Below, one piece after another: positions 1 through 8,160 of a stretch of 64,000 bases of DNA (position 1 is its first letter; the number at the start of each line of letters is the position of its first letter). The DNA is from Burkholderia sp. Bp8992. Lineage in GTDB: Bacteria; Pseudomonadota; Gammaproteobacteria; Burkholderiales; Burkholderiaceae. The DNA lies in contig NZ_QTQI01000008.1 in the NCBI RefSeq assembly GCF_003853705.1, positions 62,001 through 126,000 on the forward strand, written 5' to 3'. The notes under the pieces are model-generated. The model saw only the letters and a list, made by a program, of their open reading frames with translations, searched no databases and was not told where the DNA came from. Made by a program: the position numbers and the translations under genes.

Positions 1-1
1 C

Positions 2-511
2 GCGGCGCCGCGCATCGATCCCGCGTTCTTCGACGATCCGCGCGACGTCGACGACATGGTCGCGGGCTTCCGCATCACGCGCCGGTTGATGGAAGCACCG
101 GCGCTCGCGAGCTGGATCACGCGCGACCTGTTCACGGCGAACGTGACGACCGACGACGAGATCCGCGACGTGCTGCGGCGGCGCACCGACACCGTGTATC
201 ACCCGGTCGGCACGTGCCGGATGGGTCACGATGAACTGGCCGTCGTCGATCCGCAACTGCGCGTGCGCGGCCTGCAGGGGCTGCGCATCGTCGATGCGTC
301 GGTGATGCCGACGCTGATCGGCGGCAACACCAACGCGCCGACGATCATGATCGCCGAGAAGGCCGTCGACCTGATGCGCGGCGTGCGCCGCGTACCCGCA
401 AGGTCGCATGCCGAAACCGTCGGTATAGCGAAGGATCGCGACGCCGCTCTTGCCGCGTGCGCCACGCATGATGCCGTCCAACCCGAGGAAAATCGCCATG
501 CTGTCGCCTGA
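2..511 (+). CDS. GMC-family FAD oxidoreductase, C-terminal part only (5' end outside window)
   Basis: The frame is open from the window edge and ends at TGA 509-511, so only about the last 170 residues are seen. These contain the GMC C-terminal signature: HPVGTCRMG, where the His is the expected catalytic base, followed by the segment GLRIVDASVMPTLIGGNTNAP and an AEKAVDL helix. Family members (choline, alcohol and glucose dehydrogenase-like) oxidise alcohols using FAD. The substrate cannot be inferred from this fragment. The tail after residue about 125 (RRVPARSHAETV and onward) is a low-complexity extension. The stop overlaps the next gene's start by 14 bases, so the two are probably cotranscribed and translationally coupled. 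This suggests an alcohol dehydrogenase acting alongside the monooxygenase/esterase. Confidence 0.88.
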   Translation, partial: AAPRIDPAFFDDPRDVDDMVAGFRITRRLMEAPALASWITRDLFTANVTTDDEIRDVLRRRTDTVYHPVGTCRMGHDELAVVDPQLRVRGLQGLRIVDASVMPTLIGGNTNAPTIMIAEKAVDLMRGVRRVPARSHAETVGIAKDRDAALAACATHDAVQPEENRHAVA

Positions 512-2948
512 CCGTTCCCGTTCCGCCGACGCCGCCGTACCGCTGGCGGCGATCATCATCGGCGCCGGCTTCGCCGGCATCGGCATGGCCGTCGCGCTGC
601 AACGCGCCGGCATCCACGATTTCGTTATCGTCGAACGCTCGCACGACGTCGGCGGCGTCTGGCGCGACAACAGCTACCCGGGCGCCGCGTGCGACGTGCC
701 CTCGCACCTGTACTCGTTTTCGTTCGAACCGAATCCGGCCTGGTCGCGCGTGTTCGCGCCGCAGCCGGAAATCCATGCGTACCTGCAGCATTGCGCACGC
801 AAGTACGGCCTCGCGCGCCACCTGCGCTTCGGCGCCGAAGTCGAGCACGCGCGCTACGACGAGGCCCGCGCGCTGTGGCACGTCACGCTCGCCGACGGCA
901 CGACGCTCAGCGCGGCGCTGCTCGTCAGCGGCACCGGCCAGTTGAGCCGTCCGGCAATGCCCGACCTGCCCGGCATCGACACGTTCTGCGGCCGCGCCTT
1001 CCACTCCGCGCACTGGGATCACGACCATGCGCTCGCCGGCCAGCGCGTGGCCGTGGTCGGCACCGGCGCATCGGCGATCCAGTTCGTCCCGGCGATCGCC
1101 GGCAGCGTGCAGCACCTGTCCGTGTTCCAGCGTTCGCCGGCCTACGTGATCCCGCGCCCCGATCGCGCGTATCGACCGTGGGAAAAGGCGCTGTTTCGCC
1201 GGATGCCGTGGGCGATGAAGCTGCACCGCGCATCGATCTACCTGCGCTACGAATCGCGCGCGATCGCCTTCACGCGCCTGCACGGGCTGATGAAAGCGGC
1301 GGTCGGCCGGCCGTTCCGCAAGCTGCTCGCGCGCGACGTGCCGGACCCCGCGTTGCGCGCACGGCTCACGCCCGACTACCCGATCGGCTGCAAGCGCCTC
1401 CTGCTGTCGAGCGAGTACCTCGCGACGATGAGCCGCAACAACGTCGCGCTCGTCACGCAGCGGATCCGGCGCGTGACCGAGGACGGGATCGAGACCGTCG
1501 ACGGCGTGCATCATCCGGTCGACGCGATCATCTACGGCACGGGCTTCGCGGCCACCGAGTTCCTGTCGCCGATGCGCATCACGGGCCGCGACGGGCTCGA
1601 CCTGAACGACGCGTGGCGACGCGGCGCGCAGGCGTATCTCGGGCTCACCGTCCCCGGCTTTCCGAATTTCTTCATGCTGTACGGCCCGAACACGAACCTC
1701 GGTCACAACTCGATCGTCTACATGCTCGAAAGCCAGATCGCGCACGTGATGCGCTGCGTGCAGGCGATGCGGCGCGACGGTGCGCGCGAGATCGACGTCG
1801 ACGCGCGCCGCTACCGGCGCTTCAACGCGCACGTGCAGCAGCGGCTCGCCGGTTCGGTGTGGAGCGGCTGCAAGAGCTGGTACGTCGATGCATCAGGGCA
1901 CAACAGCACGAACTGGCCGAGCTTCACGCTGACCTACCGCTGGATCACGCGCTTCACCGGCATGGCCGCGTACCGCTTCACGCGTCCGTTGCCCGAATCG
2001 GCCGCGCCGACGCACGGCACGGTGGTCGCGGCGCCGGCAGGCAGGCTGGAGGCGCTCGCCGCCGCTTCGCTGCGCGGCTTCCTGCGTATCGCGTTCCGGC
2101 CGCTGATCGGGCCGCCGTTCGGTGCGCGCGTGCAGCGCCGCGTCGTCGCGCTGCTGGCGCCGCTGATGCCCGGCGGAGGCGGCACGCTGCGCTACCGCAC
2201 GTTAGCGCACCGCGTGCCAGTCGAAGTCGTCGCACCGAAGCGCGGCGATACGGGTGGTGCGATCCTGTATCTGCATGGCGGGGCGTTCTGCCTCGGCGGG
2301 CCGCATACGCATCGCGGCGTGACGACGCGGCTCGCGAACGATGCCGGCCTGCCGGTGTGGGTGCCCGATTACCGGCTCGCGCCCGAGCACCCGAGCCCGG
2401 CCGCGCTCGACGATGCGCTGGCCGTGTACGACGCGATGCGCGCGCAGGGCCATGCGCCGCACCGGATCGTGATTGCCGGCGACTCGGCCGGCGGTGCACT
2501 GGCACTCGCGCTCGCGATCGCGCTGCGCGAGCGCGGCGAACCGGCCGCCGCGGCGCTGCTGCTGATCTCGCCCGTGACCGACCCGGCGCTCGGCGGCGCG
2601 ACACTCGCCTCGCGCCGCCACGACGATCCGATGATCCGGCGCGGCTGGCTCGAACAGGGGCTGCGCTGGTATCACGGCGCCGGCTCGGCCGCCGCGCGCG
2701 GCCCGCTCGACACCGACCTGCGCGGCCTGCCGCCGATGCTGATCCAGGCCGGCGACCAGGAGGTGCTGCTGTCGGATGCGCAGCGGCTGGCCGATCATGC
2801 GAGCGCGTGCGGCGTGCCGTGCCGGCTGGAAATTCATGCGGCGCGCTGGCACGTGTTTCATCTGCAGGCGTTTTACCTTCGCTCGGCGCGCGATGCGTTG
2901 CGCACGCTCGCGCGGTTCGCGTCGGCACGGGTCGCCGCGACGGCATGA
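498..2948 (+). CDS. Fused Baeyer-Villiger-type flavin monooxygenase and HSL-family alpha/beta hydrolase
   Basis: This is an 816-residue two-domain protein. I start it at ATG 498, which has a GAGGAAA ribosome site just upstream, rather than at an earlier in-frame ATG with no such site. Residues 1 to about 500 are a class B flavin monooxygenase: FAD motif GAGFAG at 22-27, Baeyer-Villiger fingerprint FCGRAFHSAHWD at 163-174, and NADPH motif GTGASA at 188-193. Residues about 530-816 are a hormone-sensitive-lipase-type esterase: oxyanion motif HGGAF at 593, nucleophile Ser663 in GDSAGG, and probable Asp753 and His785. Known chemistry of the two families is ketone to ester or lactone, then hydrolysis to acid plus alcohol. 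The joint pathway is my inference. The upstream gene is a GMC oxidoreductase that could make the ketone or aldehyde. Confidence 0.9.
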   Translation: MLSPDRSRSADAAVPLAAIIIGAGFAGIGMAVALQRAGIHDFVIVERSHDVGGVWRDNSYPGAACDVPSHLYSFSFEPNPAWSRVFAPQPEIHAYLQHCARKYGLARHLRFGAEVEHARYDEARALWHVTLADGTTLSAALLVSGTGQLSRPAMPDLPGIDTFCGRAFHSAHWDHDHALAGQRVAVVGTGASAIQFVPAIAGSVQHLSVFQRSPAYVIPRPDRAYRPWEKALFRRMPWAMKLHRASIYLRYESRAIAFTRLHGLMKAAVGRPFRKLLARDVPDPALRARLTPDYPIGCKRLLLSSEYLATMSRNNVALVTQRIRRVTEDGIETVDGVHHPVDAIIYGTGFAATEFLSPMRITGRDGLDLNDAWRRGAQAYLGLTVPGFPNFFMLYGPNTNLGHNSIVYMLESQIAHVMRCVQAMRRDGAREIDVDARRYRRFNAHVQQRLAGSVWSGCKSWYVDASGHNSTNWPSFTLTYRWITRFTGMAAYRFTRPLPESAAPTHGTVVAAPAGRLEALAAASLRGFLRIAFRPLIGPPFGARVQRRVVALLAPLMPGGGGTLRYRTLAHRVPVEVVAPKRGDTGGAILYLHGGAFCLGGPHTHRGVTTRLANDAGLPVWVPDYRLAPEHPSPAALDDALAVYDAMRAQGHAPHRIVIAGDSAGGALALALAIALRERGEPAAAALLLISPVTDPALGGATLASRRHDDPMIRRGWLEQGLRWYHGAGSAAARGPLDTDLRGLPPMLIQAGDQEVLLSDAQRLADHASACGVPCRLEIHAARWHVFHLQAFYLRSARDALRTLARFASARVAATA

Positions 2949-3106
2949 CGATGCAGCGGCAACGCAAAACGATCGCGCGGCCCGCTTGCCGCGAAGCGAC
3001 ACCGTCTTGCGAAAACCGGCCGTTTATTTTTTTCCGCCACGCGCGGCCGTCATGATCTCCCGCAAGCCCCGGCGCGCCGCCGGGGCCCCCACCTGGCGGA
3101 GACATC

Positions 3107-3661
3107 ATGAAAAGAAGGCACACCCTCAATGCGCTGGCGCTGCTGTGCTGCGTCGGCATCCAGTGCGCGACGTCGGCGTTCGCCGACGAACCGAAGAAAG
3201 TCGCGTTCGTCGACACGGGCAACACCGGGCGCAGCGTGATGGCCGAAGCGATCGCGGGCCAGCTGATCGCGCAGCGCCATGCGCACATCGCGGTGATCTC
3301 GCGCGCGGTCGACGAGGATCCGTATGACGAAAAGCCCGAAGAAAACGGCGTGATCCTGATGAAGCGGCGCGGCATCGACACGTCCGCGCACCGCTCGGTG
3401 CAGTTGAACGCGAACGACGTCAGGCATTCCGACGTGATCCTGACGATGACCGACAAGCACAAGGAGAAGGTGCTTGCGCTCTATCCGTCGGCTGCCGGCA
3501 AGGTGTTCACGCTCGCCGAATATGCGACCGGAAAGCACCTCGACGTGCCCGACGCGTGGGGCAAGCCGATGGATTTCTACGAATCGGTGACCACGCAGCT
3601 CGACGCGTACATACCGGCCGCGCTCGACAAGGTCGCGACGATCGCGCCGGCGAAGCAGTAA
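3107..3661 (+). CDS. Exported low-molecular-weight phosphatase-like protein lacking the catalytic cysteine
   Basis: This 184-residue protein has a Sec-type signal (KRR, hydrophobic stretch, cleavage near the SAFA-D at residue 26). The remainder follows the LMW protein-tyrosine-phosphatase/arsenate-reductase fold. The P-loop aligns as DTGNTGRS at 36-43 against the canonical CxGNxCRS. The nucleophilic Cys is therefore Asp36 and the second Cys is Gly41, while Arg42 and Ser43 are kept. The general-acid region survives as PDAWG (Asp148). Known members are cytoplasmic, so a signal peptide is unusual. Without the Cys, ordinary phosphatase or arsenate reductase activity is not expected. A binding role or altered chemistry is possible. 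A GGAG ribosome site precedes ATG 3107. It stands alone, 158 bases after the monooxygenase. Confidence 0.8.
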   Translation: MKRRHTLNALALLCCVGIQCATSAFADEPKKVAFVDTGNTGRSVMAEAIAGQLIAQRHAHIAVISRAVDEDPYDEKPEENGVILMKRRGIDTSAHRSVQLNANDVRHSDVILTMTDKHKEKVLALYPSAAGKVFTLAEYATGKHLDVPDAWGKPMDFYESVTTQLDAYIPAALDKVATIAPAKQ

Positions 3662-3937
3662 CGCGGAAGGCCTGCCGGTCGCCGGACGCGCAATGCGCCG
3701 GCACCGGCAGTGGCCCCTGCGTCCCCCTCCCGTCCCGCCTCTACGGCGCCTGCCCCGTCATCGCACCATCGACACCGGCCATTCGGCCGAGTCGCCACCC
3801 TTCGTACCGGATGAAAGAATGATCGTCGTCCGGGAAGCCCGCTTCACTGCCCGAAACCCCGAACGACGAAGACACCGCATGCGCGTCGGCCGCAGCGCCA
3901 CTGCGATGCGGATCGGCCCAATTCCAGTCACCACTCA

Positions 3938-3955
3938 TGTAGCTTATAAGTTACA
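3938..3955. promoter_or_regulatory. Palindromic operator/promoter of the toxin-antitoxin pair
   Basis: TGTAGCTTATAAGTTACA is an 18-base inverted repeat with one mismatched pair, ending on the base before the toxin ATG at 3956. It contains TATAAG (3945-3950), a good -10 box, which would put the transcription start at or within a few bases of the ATG. It is likely an autoregulatory site for the antitoxin, and the transcript may be leaderless. The 294-base gap upstream (3662-3955) shows nothing else I can name. Confidence 0.6.
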
Positions 3956-4288
3956 ATGCTTTCCAAGTTCGAACTGCTTCGCTATCAACGTGACGACGGT
4001 CGCGAGCCTTTCACCGAATGGCTGAACGCCGTACGCGACAAGATCGCGCAGGCACGGATTCGCGAACGCCTGCGCCGCGTGCAGACCGGCAACTTCGGCG
4101 ATTGCGAGCCGGTCGGCGAAGGGGTGATCGAACTGCGCGTCCATGTCGGCGCCGGCTACCGCGTGTACTTCGGGCGGCACGGCAGTGCACTGGTGCTGCT
4201 GCTGTCCGGCGGCGACAAGGGCAGTCAACCCGACGACATCAGGCGCGCCAAGGAACACTGGTCGAACTGGAAACGGAGGCAAACATGA
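3956..4288 (+). CDS. RelE/HigB-like toxin of a type II toxin-antitoxin system (phage Gp49-like family)
   Basis: This 110-residue basic protein has the RelE/HigB-type pattern. An N-terminal FTEWLNAVRDKIAQARIRERLRRV helix region is followed by GVIELRVHVGAGYRVYFGRHG strands and a LLLSGGDKGSQ strand-turn, then a basic tail. In the family such proteins are mRNA interferases acting in the ribosome. No antitoxin lies upstream: the toxin comes first and its stop overlaps the antitoxin start (ATGA at 4285-4288), the reversed HigBA order. The ATG directly follows the palindrome at 3938-3955 and has no Shine-Dalgarno sequence, which fits leaderless expression. Confidence 0.85.
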   Translation: MLSKFELLRYQRDDGREPFTEWLNAVRDKIAQARIRERLRRVQTGNFGDCEPVGEGVIELRVHVGAGYRVYFGRHGSALVLLLSGGDKGSQPDDIRRAKEHWSNWKRRQT

Positions 4289-4614
4289 ACAAGCTCAAGG
4301 GCGCGGTATCGCACCACGACGCCGAAGTCGCCGAACTCGGCGCCGACCGCGAGCTCGCGGTCGCCTATCTGCGCGTCGCGATGGAATCGCTCGACGATCC
4401 CGACAATCGTGCGGCCGGCCTGCTTGCGCTGCGCACGGTCGCGGAAGCCTACGGCGGGCTCGGCGCAGTCGCGGCCGAAGCCGGCATCAGCCGCGAATCG
4501 CTGTATCGCACGCTGTCCCCGAACGGCAACCCGACGCTGAAAACCCTGCTCGCGGTGCTCAAGACCGTCGGTCTGCGCCTGTCCGTCGTCCCCGCGCAGC
4601 CCGCGCACGCCTGA
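4285..4614 (+). CDS. HigA-like antitoxin with C-terminal helix-turn-helix
   Basis: This 109-residue protein starts at ATG 4285, four bases into the toxin's stop region, with an AGGAGG-like site (cggaggc) upstream. The N-terminal half (HDAEVAELGADRELAVAYLRVAMESLDDP) is the acidic region typical of the addiction-module antidote family. The C-terminal half holds a Cro/XRE-type HTH: GLGAVAAEAGISRESLYRTLSPNGNPTLKTLLAVLKTVG. It should neutralise the upstream toxin and bind the palindrome before the operon. The coding overlap implies translational coupling. An earlier in-frame ATG at 4018 lies inside the toxin gene in another frame and gives a non-homologous N-terminus, so I rejected it. Confidence 0.87.
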   Translation: MNKLKGAVSHHDAEVAELGADRELAVAYLRVAMESLDDPDNRAAGLLALRTVAEAYGGLGAVAAEAGISRESLYRTLSPNGNPTLKTLLAVLKTVGLRLSVVPAQPAHA

Positions 4615-4629
4615 GCGACACGCTCCCCC

Positions 4630-6648
4630 TCACGGCCTGACCATCCACACGAGCAGCATCGCGGCCGGCGCGGCCGTCATCCCCGCCGGCGGACGCTCGA
4701 TCGTCGGCTCGACCGCCAGCGCCTGCGCGAGCGCCGCCGCGTCGTCGATCGGCGTCGTGCGCACGATCGTCATCAGCCGCGCCGGCCGGTGCAGCGCCTC
4801 GCGATACAGCGCGCCGTACCACAGCGGCCGCATGCCGAGCGCGTCCTGCAGCACGTACGGATAACGCCACAGCCGCAGCACGAGGCGGCTGTCCGGGTGG
4901 GCCGGATCGACGCGCACGAACACGCGGCGCGTGCTTTCGCCGTGCGTGTAGCGCGGCAGCACGGGCAGCGCGTCGGCCGGCGCCTGCGGCAACAGCCAGC
5001 GCAGCGCGGTGGCCGGCGACCACGGTGTCGCGCGCTGCCAGCCGGCCTGCGCAAGATGCCGGTCGAGCGTGTCCGATGTCGCACTCCATTGCAGCGGCAG
5101 GTACTCCTCGCGATCGCCGCCGATCTCGGTGCGCCGCGTCGGCACGCGCTGCCATCCGCCGCGCAGCCACTGATCGACGGTCATCGCGACCACGTCGCCG
5201 ACATGCGGGCGCGCCGCGCGATCGAGCTGCCATTGCACAGGAACCCGCCATACGCCGGCCGTCGCGAGCACCACGAGCACCGCGACGAGCGCGCCGCGCG
5301 GCTGCACATGCTCGCGCACGCGCCAGTACGCATAGGCACCGGCGAGCAGCGCGAACCAGGCCAGCCCGAGGCTCCAGCCGCCGAGCAGGCCCGACAGCCA
5401 GGTGCCGCCGACGTACAGCCGCGCGAAACCGCCGAGCACGATCCACAGTACGACCGCCGTCACGACCGGAATGCGCCACAGCGCGGGTCGGTCACGCGTG
5501 AGCACCCAGCCGATGCCGCTGCTCGCGAGGATCGCGAACGCGGCGTCCGCATCGGGCAGCGGCACGTGCGGCGCGCCGGGCGGCAGGCTCGCAGGCGTCG
5601 CGCCCGGTATGCCCGAGCCGAACGCCGGCACGAGCACGACGGCGACACCGACTGTCGCGAGCCACCATGCGGACGTCCACCAGCAGCGATGGATCATCAG
5701 CCAGACCAGAAACGCGGCCGCGACGATCAGCCCCGTATCGTGCCCGTGCAGCACGGCAAGCGCACTCATCGCGGCATCGACGGGCGGCGTGCGCAGGTTC
5801 TGCAGGAACGCATACAGCGCGATGTCCGCGTGCATCAGCGGATCGTTCGCGACGACATCCTGCACGATCCCCGCGAACAGCCACACGCAGCCGACGAACA
5901 GCAGCGCGAGCACGGGCACCGCGCCCGGCAGGCCGCGCACGTATGCGATCGCGTCGTGCAGCCGCGCGCCGAACCGCGGCCAGCGATGCGTGCACGCGTG
6001 CACGGCTTCGGCGAGCGTGCGGCGCAGCAGCGGCCAGCCGCGCCGCAGCGCGACGCGTACGCCGATCCACACGAGCACGACCAGCGCGGCGACGACCAGC
6101 AGGATCGCGGCGACCCGTACGCTGATCGCCGCGGCCAGCGCGGCCGACGCACCGAACAGGATGCCCGGCGCGACGTGCACGGGCGCCCATACGAGCGCCG
6201 ACACGACGTTGACCGGATAGAACGACCGGCGCGGCAGCGTCGCGCAGCCGACGACGACCGGCACGACCGCACGCACCGGCGCAAGGAAGCGCGCGAGCAC
6301 GATGCTCTTCATCCCGTGACGCAGCACGAACTCCTCGCCGCGCGCATAGGCGTTCGCATGGCCGAAGCGCGTCCAGGCGTTGCGGATCATCCCGCGATAG
6401 TGCCGCCCGAGCTCGTAGCTGATCCCGTCGCCGAGCACCGCGCCGGCGGCCGCGACGCCGATCGTCGTCCACCCGTCGAGCGCGCCCGCGCCGATCAGCG
6501 CACCGGCCGCGAACATCACGGCGCCGGCCGGCACGACCGTGCCGATCAGCGCGATCGCCTCGGCGCACGCCGTCACGAACACGATCGCCAGCACGAGCAG
6601 CGGATGCGCGCCGATCGCGCCGATCCACGCGTGGATCGTGTCGCTCAT
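4630..6648 (-). CDS. Three-part membrane protein: DedA, degenerate PAP2, LssY-like C-terminus
   Basis: This 672-residue inner-membrane protein has three parts. Residues 1 to about 200 are a DedA/SNARE-associated domain (GTVVPAGAVMFAAGALIG, GDGISYELGRHYRG, LARFLAPVRAVVPVVVGC). Residues about 225-450 are multi-helix and align with PAP2 phosphatases, but the catalytic motifs are gone: PDADAAFA replaces PSGHA, and RLYVGGTWLSGLLGG lacks the His and Asp of the SRxxxxxHxxxD motif. Residues about 460-672 are a soluble LssY-type domain. The same three-part layout occurs in proteins annotated bifunctional DedA/PAP2. Here I would predict lipid transport or flipping plus LssY function, not phosphatase activity. 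It is convergent with the antitoxin gene. Confidence 0.82.
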   Translation of the reverse strand: MSDTIHAWIGAIGAHPLLVLAIVFVTACAEAIALIGTVVPAGAVMFAAGALIGAGALDGWTTIGVAAAGAVLGDGISYELGRHYRGMIRNAWTRFGHANAYARGEEFVLRHGMKSIVLARFLAPVRAVVPVVVGCATLPRRSFYPVNVVSALVWAPVHVAPGILFGASAALAAAISVRVAAILLVVAALVVLVWIGVRVALRRGWPLLRRTLAEAVHACTHRWPRFGARLHDAIAYVRGLPGAVPVLALLFVGCVWLFAGIVQDVVANDPLMHADIALYAFLQNLRTPPVDAAMSALAVLHGHDTGLIVAAAFLVWLMIHRCWWTSAWWLATVGVAVVLVPAFGSGIPGATPASLPPGAPHVPLPDADAAFAILASSGIGWVLTRDRPALWRIPVVTAVVLWIVLGGFARLYVGGTWLSGLLGGWSLGLAWFALLAGAYAYWRVREHVQPRGALVAVLVVLATAGVWRVPVQWQLDRAARPHVGDVVAMTVDQWLRGGWQRVPTRRTEIGGDREEYLPLQWSATSDTLDRHLAQAGWQRATPWSPATALRWLLPQAPADALPVLPRYTHGESTRRVFVRVDPAHPDSRLVLRLWRYPYVLQDALGMRPLWYGALYREALHRPARLMTIVRTTPIDDAAALAQALAVEPTIERPPAGMTAAPAAMLLVWMVRP

Positions 6649-6750
6649 CGCATGCCCCGCGGCGAAACGACCCGGCGGACGAACACCGGATCGGCGATGG
6701 CAGGGGGAACGGTCATGGCGAAATGCGCGCGGTCGCGCCGGCGTGAACGG

Positions 6751-7203
6751 TCAATCGAACTCGTGCTGCCGCGCGTCGGCCTCGAGCGGCGCATCGTGGT
6801 AGCCGACCGTCGCGATCTCCTGCAGGTAGCGCGCAAGAAATGCGCCGATCGAACCGGCGGCCTCGTACTGATGCACGTGACGGAACTCGTGGGTCAGCAG
6901 GCGGCGCGTGTCCTGCCCGCGCAGCACGTACACCGCATGACCGAGCGTCAGGCCGATCGTCCCCGGCGACAGCAAACCCGTGTCGCGCGCGATCGCGGCC
7001 AGCGACGGCGTCTCGGGAAACGGCATGCGGTCGACGATCACCACACGGATCTGCTCCGGCCGGGCAACGCCCACTGTGCGCGCGTCGTCGGCCTGTGCCG
7101 GCGTCAGCGGCGCGCCCTGCGCGATCCCGCGCGCCGCCTCCGCTTCGGCCCACGCAACGGCGGCGGGCAAGGCGGTCGGCAGGATTTCGGCAAGATCGAT
7201 CAT
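6751..7203 (-). CDS. Small HExxH putative zinc metallopeptidase-like protein
   Basis: This 150-residue protein has no signal peptide or membrane segment. It carries HEFRH at residues 105-109, the zincin HExxH motif, then HVHQYEAAGS. A third candidate ligand, Glu141, lies in the context APLEADARQ, which resembles the YxxxPxExEA pattern of DUF4157-type zincins. The N-terminal 80 residues are mainly predicted helix and give no recognisable domain. The start is ATG 7203, with GGGAGCC just upstream. It lies 102 bases after the DedA-type gene and reads toward it, so the gene order is this gene then the DedA-type gene, and they could be one transcript. Substrate unknown. Confidence 0.7.
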   Translation of the reverse strand: MIDLAEILPTALPAAVAWAEAEAARGIAQGAPLTPAQADDARTVGVARPEQIRVVIVDRMPFPETPSLAAIARDTGLLSPGTIGLTLGHAVYVLRGQDTRRLLTHEFRHVHQYEAAGSIGAFLARYLQEIATVGYHDAPLEADARQHEFD

Positions 7204-7512
7204 CGCAAGGCTCCCCGGCGGGTGGTGTGGTATCGGGCACCAGTTTAGTCCCGATTCGCAGCGGTTCGCGTCGCGCGTTGCCGGTCCATGCCGGGTACGG
7301 CAACGATCAGGGAATACCCTGATCGCCGTGCACGACCCGCCGCACCGTTTCCCGTCGATTATTTCGTTTCAGTACACATTCCGCGACCAGCCATCTCGAA
7401 AATTTCCCGAATGAGTACCGTTTTCGGATTCGGCGGAATATATTGGTCGGAAGAACGCCGCGACGATAACCGGACAAGCCGTTCGCGGCGTCATCCCGGA
7501 GAGGGCCGCTAG
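7204..7512. other. Intergenic region between HExxH gene and response regulator
   Basis: This 309-base divergent spacer has clearly lower G+C around 7350-7445. TATATT at 7439-7444 is a possible -10 element for the response regulator, but I find no convincing -35 box at the usual distance. No small gene or strong palindrome stands out. Confidence 0.4.
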
Positions 7513-8160
7513 ATGATCAGGGTAATTCTGGCTGACGATCATGCAGTCATGCGGGACGGACTGCGATACATCCTGGAAACGGCCGGCGGCTTCGAGATCG
7601 TCGGCGAGGCGAGCGACGGCTCGGCCACGCTCGCGCTCGCCGAGCGCGCGGTCGCCGACGTGCTGCTGCTCGACCTGTCGATGCCCGCGCCGACCGGCAT
7701 CGAGCTGATCCGGATGGTCAAGCGCCATGCGCCGTCGCTGCGCACGCTCGTGCTGACGATGCACGCCGAGGCGCAGTACGCCGCGCGCGCGTTCAAGGCC
7801 GGCGCCACCGGCTACCTGACGAAGGACAGCGCGACCGCCGAACTCGTCGAAGCGGTCGGCAAGGTCGCGGCGGGCGGCGTCTACGTGAGCCCGTCGGCAG
7901 CCGAAAGCCTCGCGCGCACGCTGCGCGCGCCGGATCGGACATTGCCGCACGAGCGACTGTCCGCGCGCGAACTCGACGTGATGGGCCGCATCGTCGCCGG
8001 CCAGACCGTCACGCAGATCGCGTCCGAACTCGCGCTGAGCGCGAAGACGGTCAGCACGTACAAGACGCGGATCCTCGAGAAGATGGAATTGCCGCACGAA
8101 GCCGCACTGGTCCGCTACGCGGTGCGCCACGATCTCTATCCCGGTGCCGACGACGCATGA
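7513..8160 (+). CDS. NarL/FixJ-family response regulator
   Basis: This 215-residue protein has a receiver domain at about 1-120: acidic pocket DD at 8-9, phosphoacceptor Asp54 in LLLDLSMP, Thr in LVLTMHA, Lys in GYLTKDS. A LuxR-type HTH lies at about 148-208 (LSARELDVMGRIVAGQTVTQIASELALSAKTVSTYKTRILEKM). It should be phosphorylated by the kinase encoded directly downstream, with which it overlaps by four bases (ATGA), and act as a DNA-binding transcription factor. GAGAGGG before ATG 7513 serves as the ribosome site. Target genes are unknown; the neighbouring operons are not obviously linked. Confidence 0.93.
   Translation: MIRVILADDHAVMRDGLRYILETAGGFEIVGEASDGSATLALAERAVADVLLLDLSMPAPTGIELIRMVKRHAPSLRTLVLTMHAEAQYAARAFKAGATGYLTKDSATAELVEAVGKVAAGGVYVSPSAAESLARTLRAPDRTLPHERLSARELDVMGRIVAGQTVTQIASELALSAKTVSTYKTRILEKMELPHEAALVRYAVRHDLYPGADDA

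Noticed and set aside
689-3055. A 788-residue frame within the monooxygenase/esterase gene
   Set aside because: It is a different register of the same strand, with an Arg/Ala-rich composition and no motifs.
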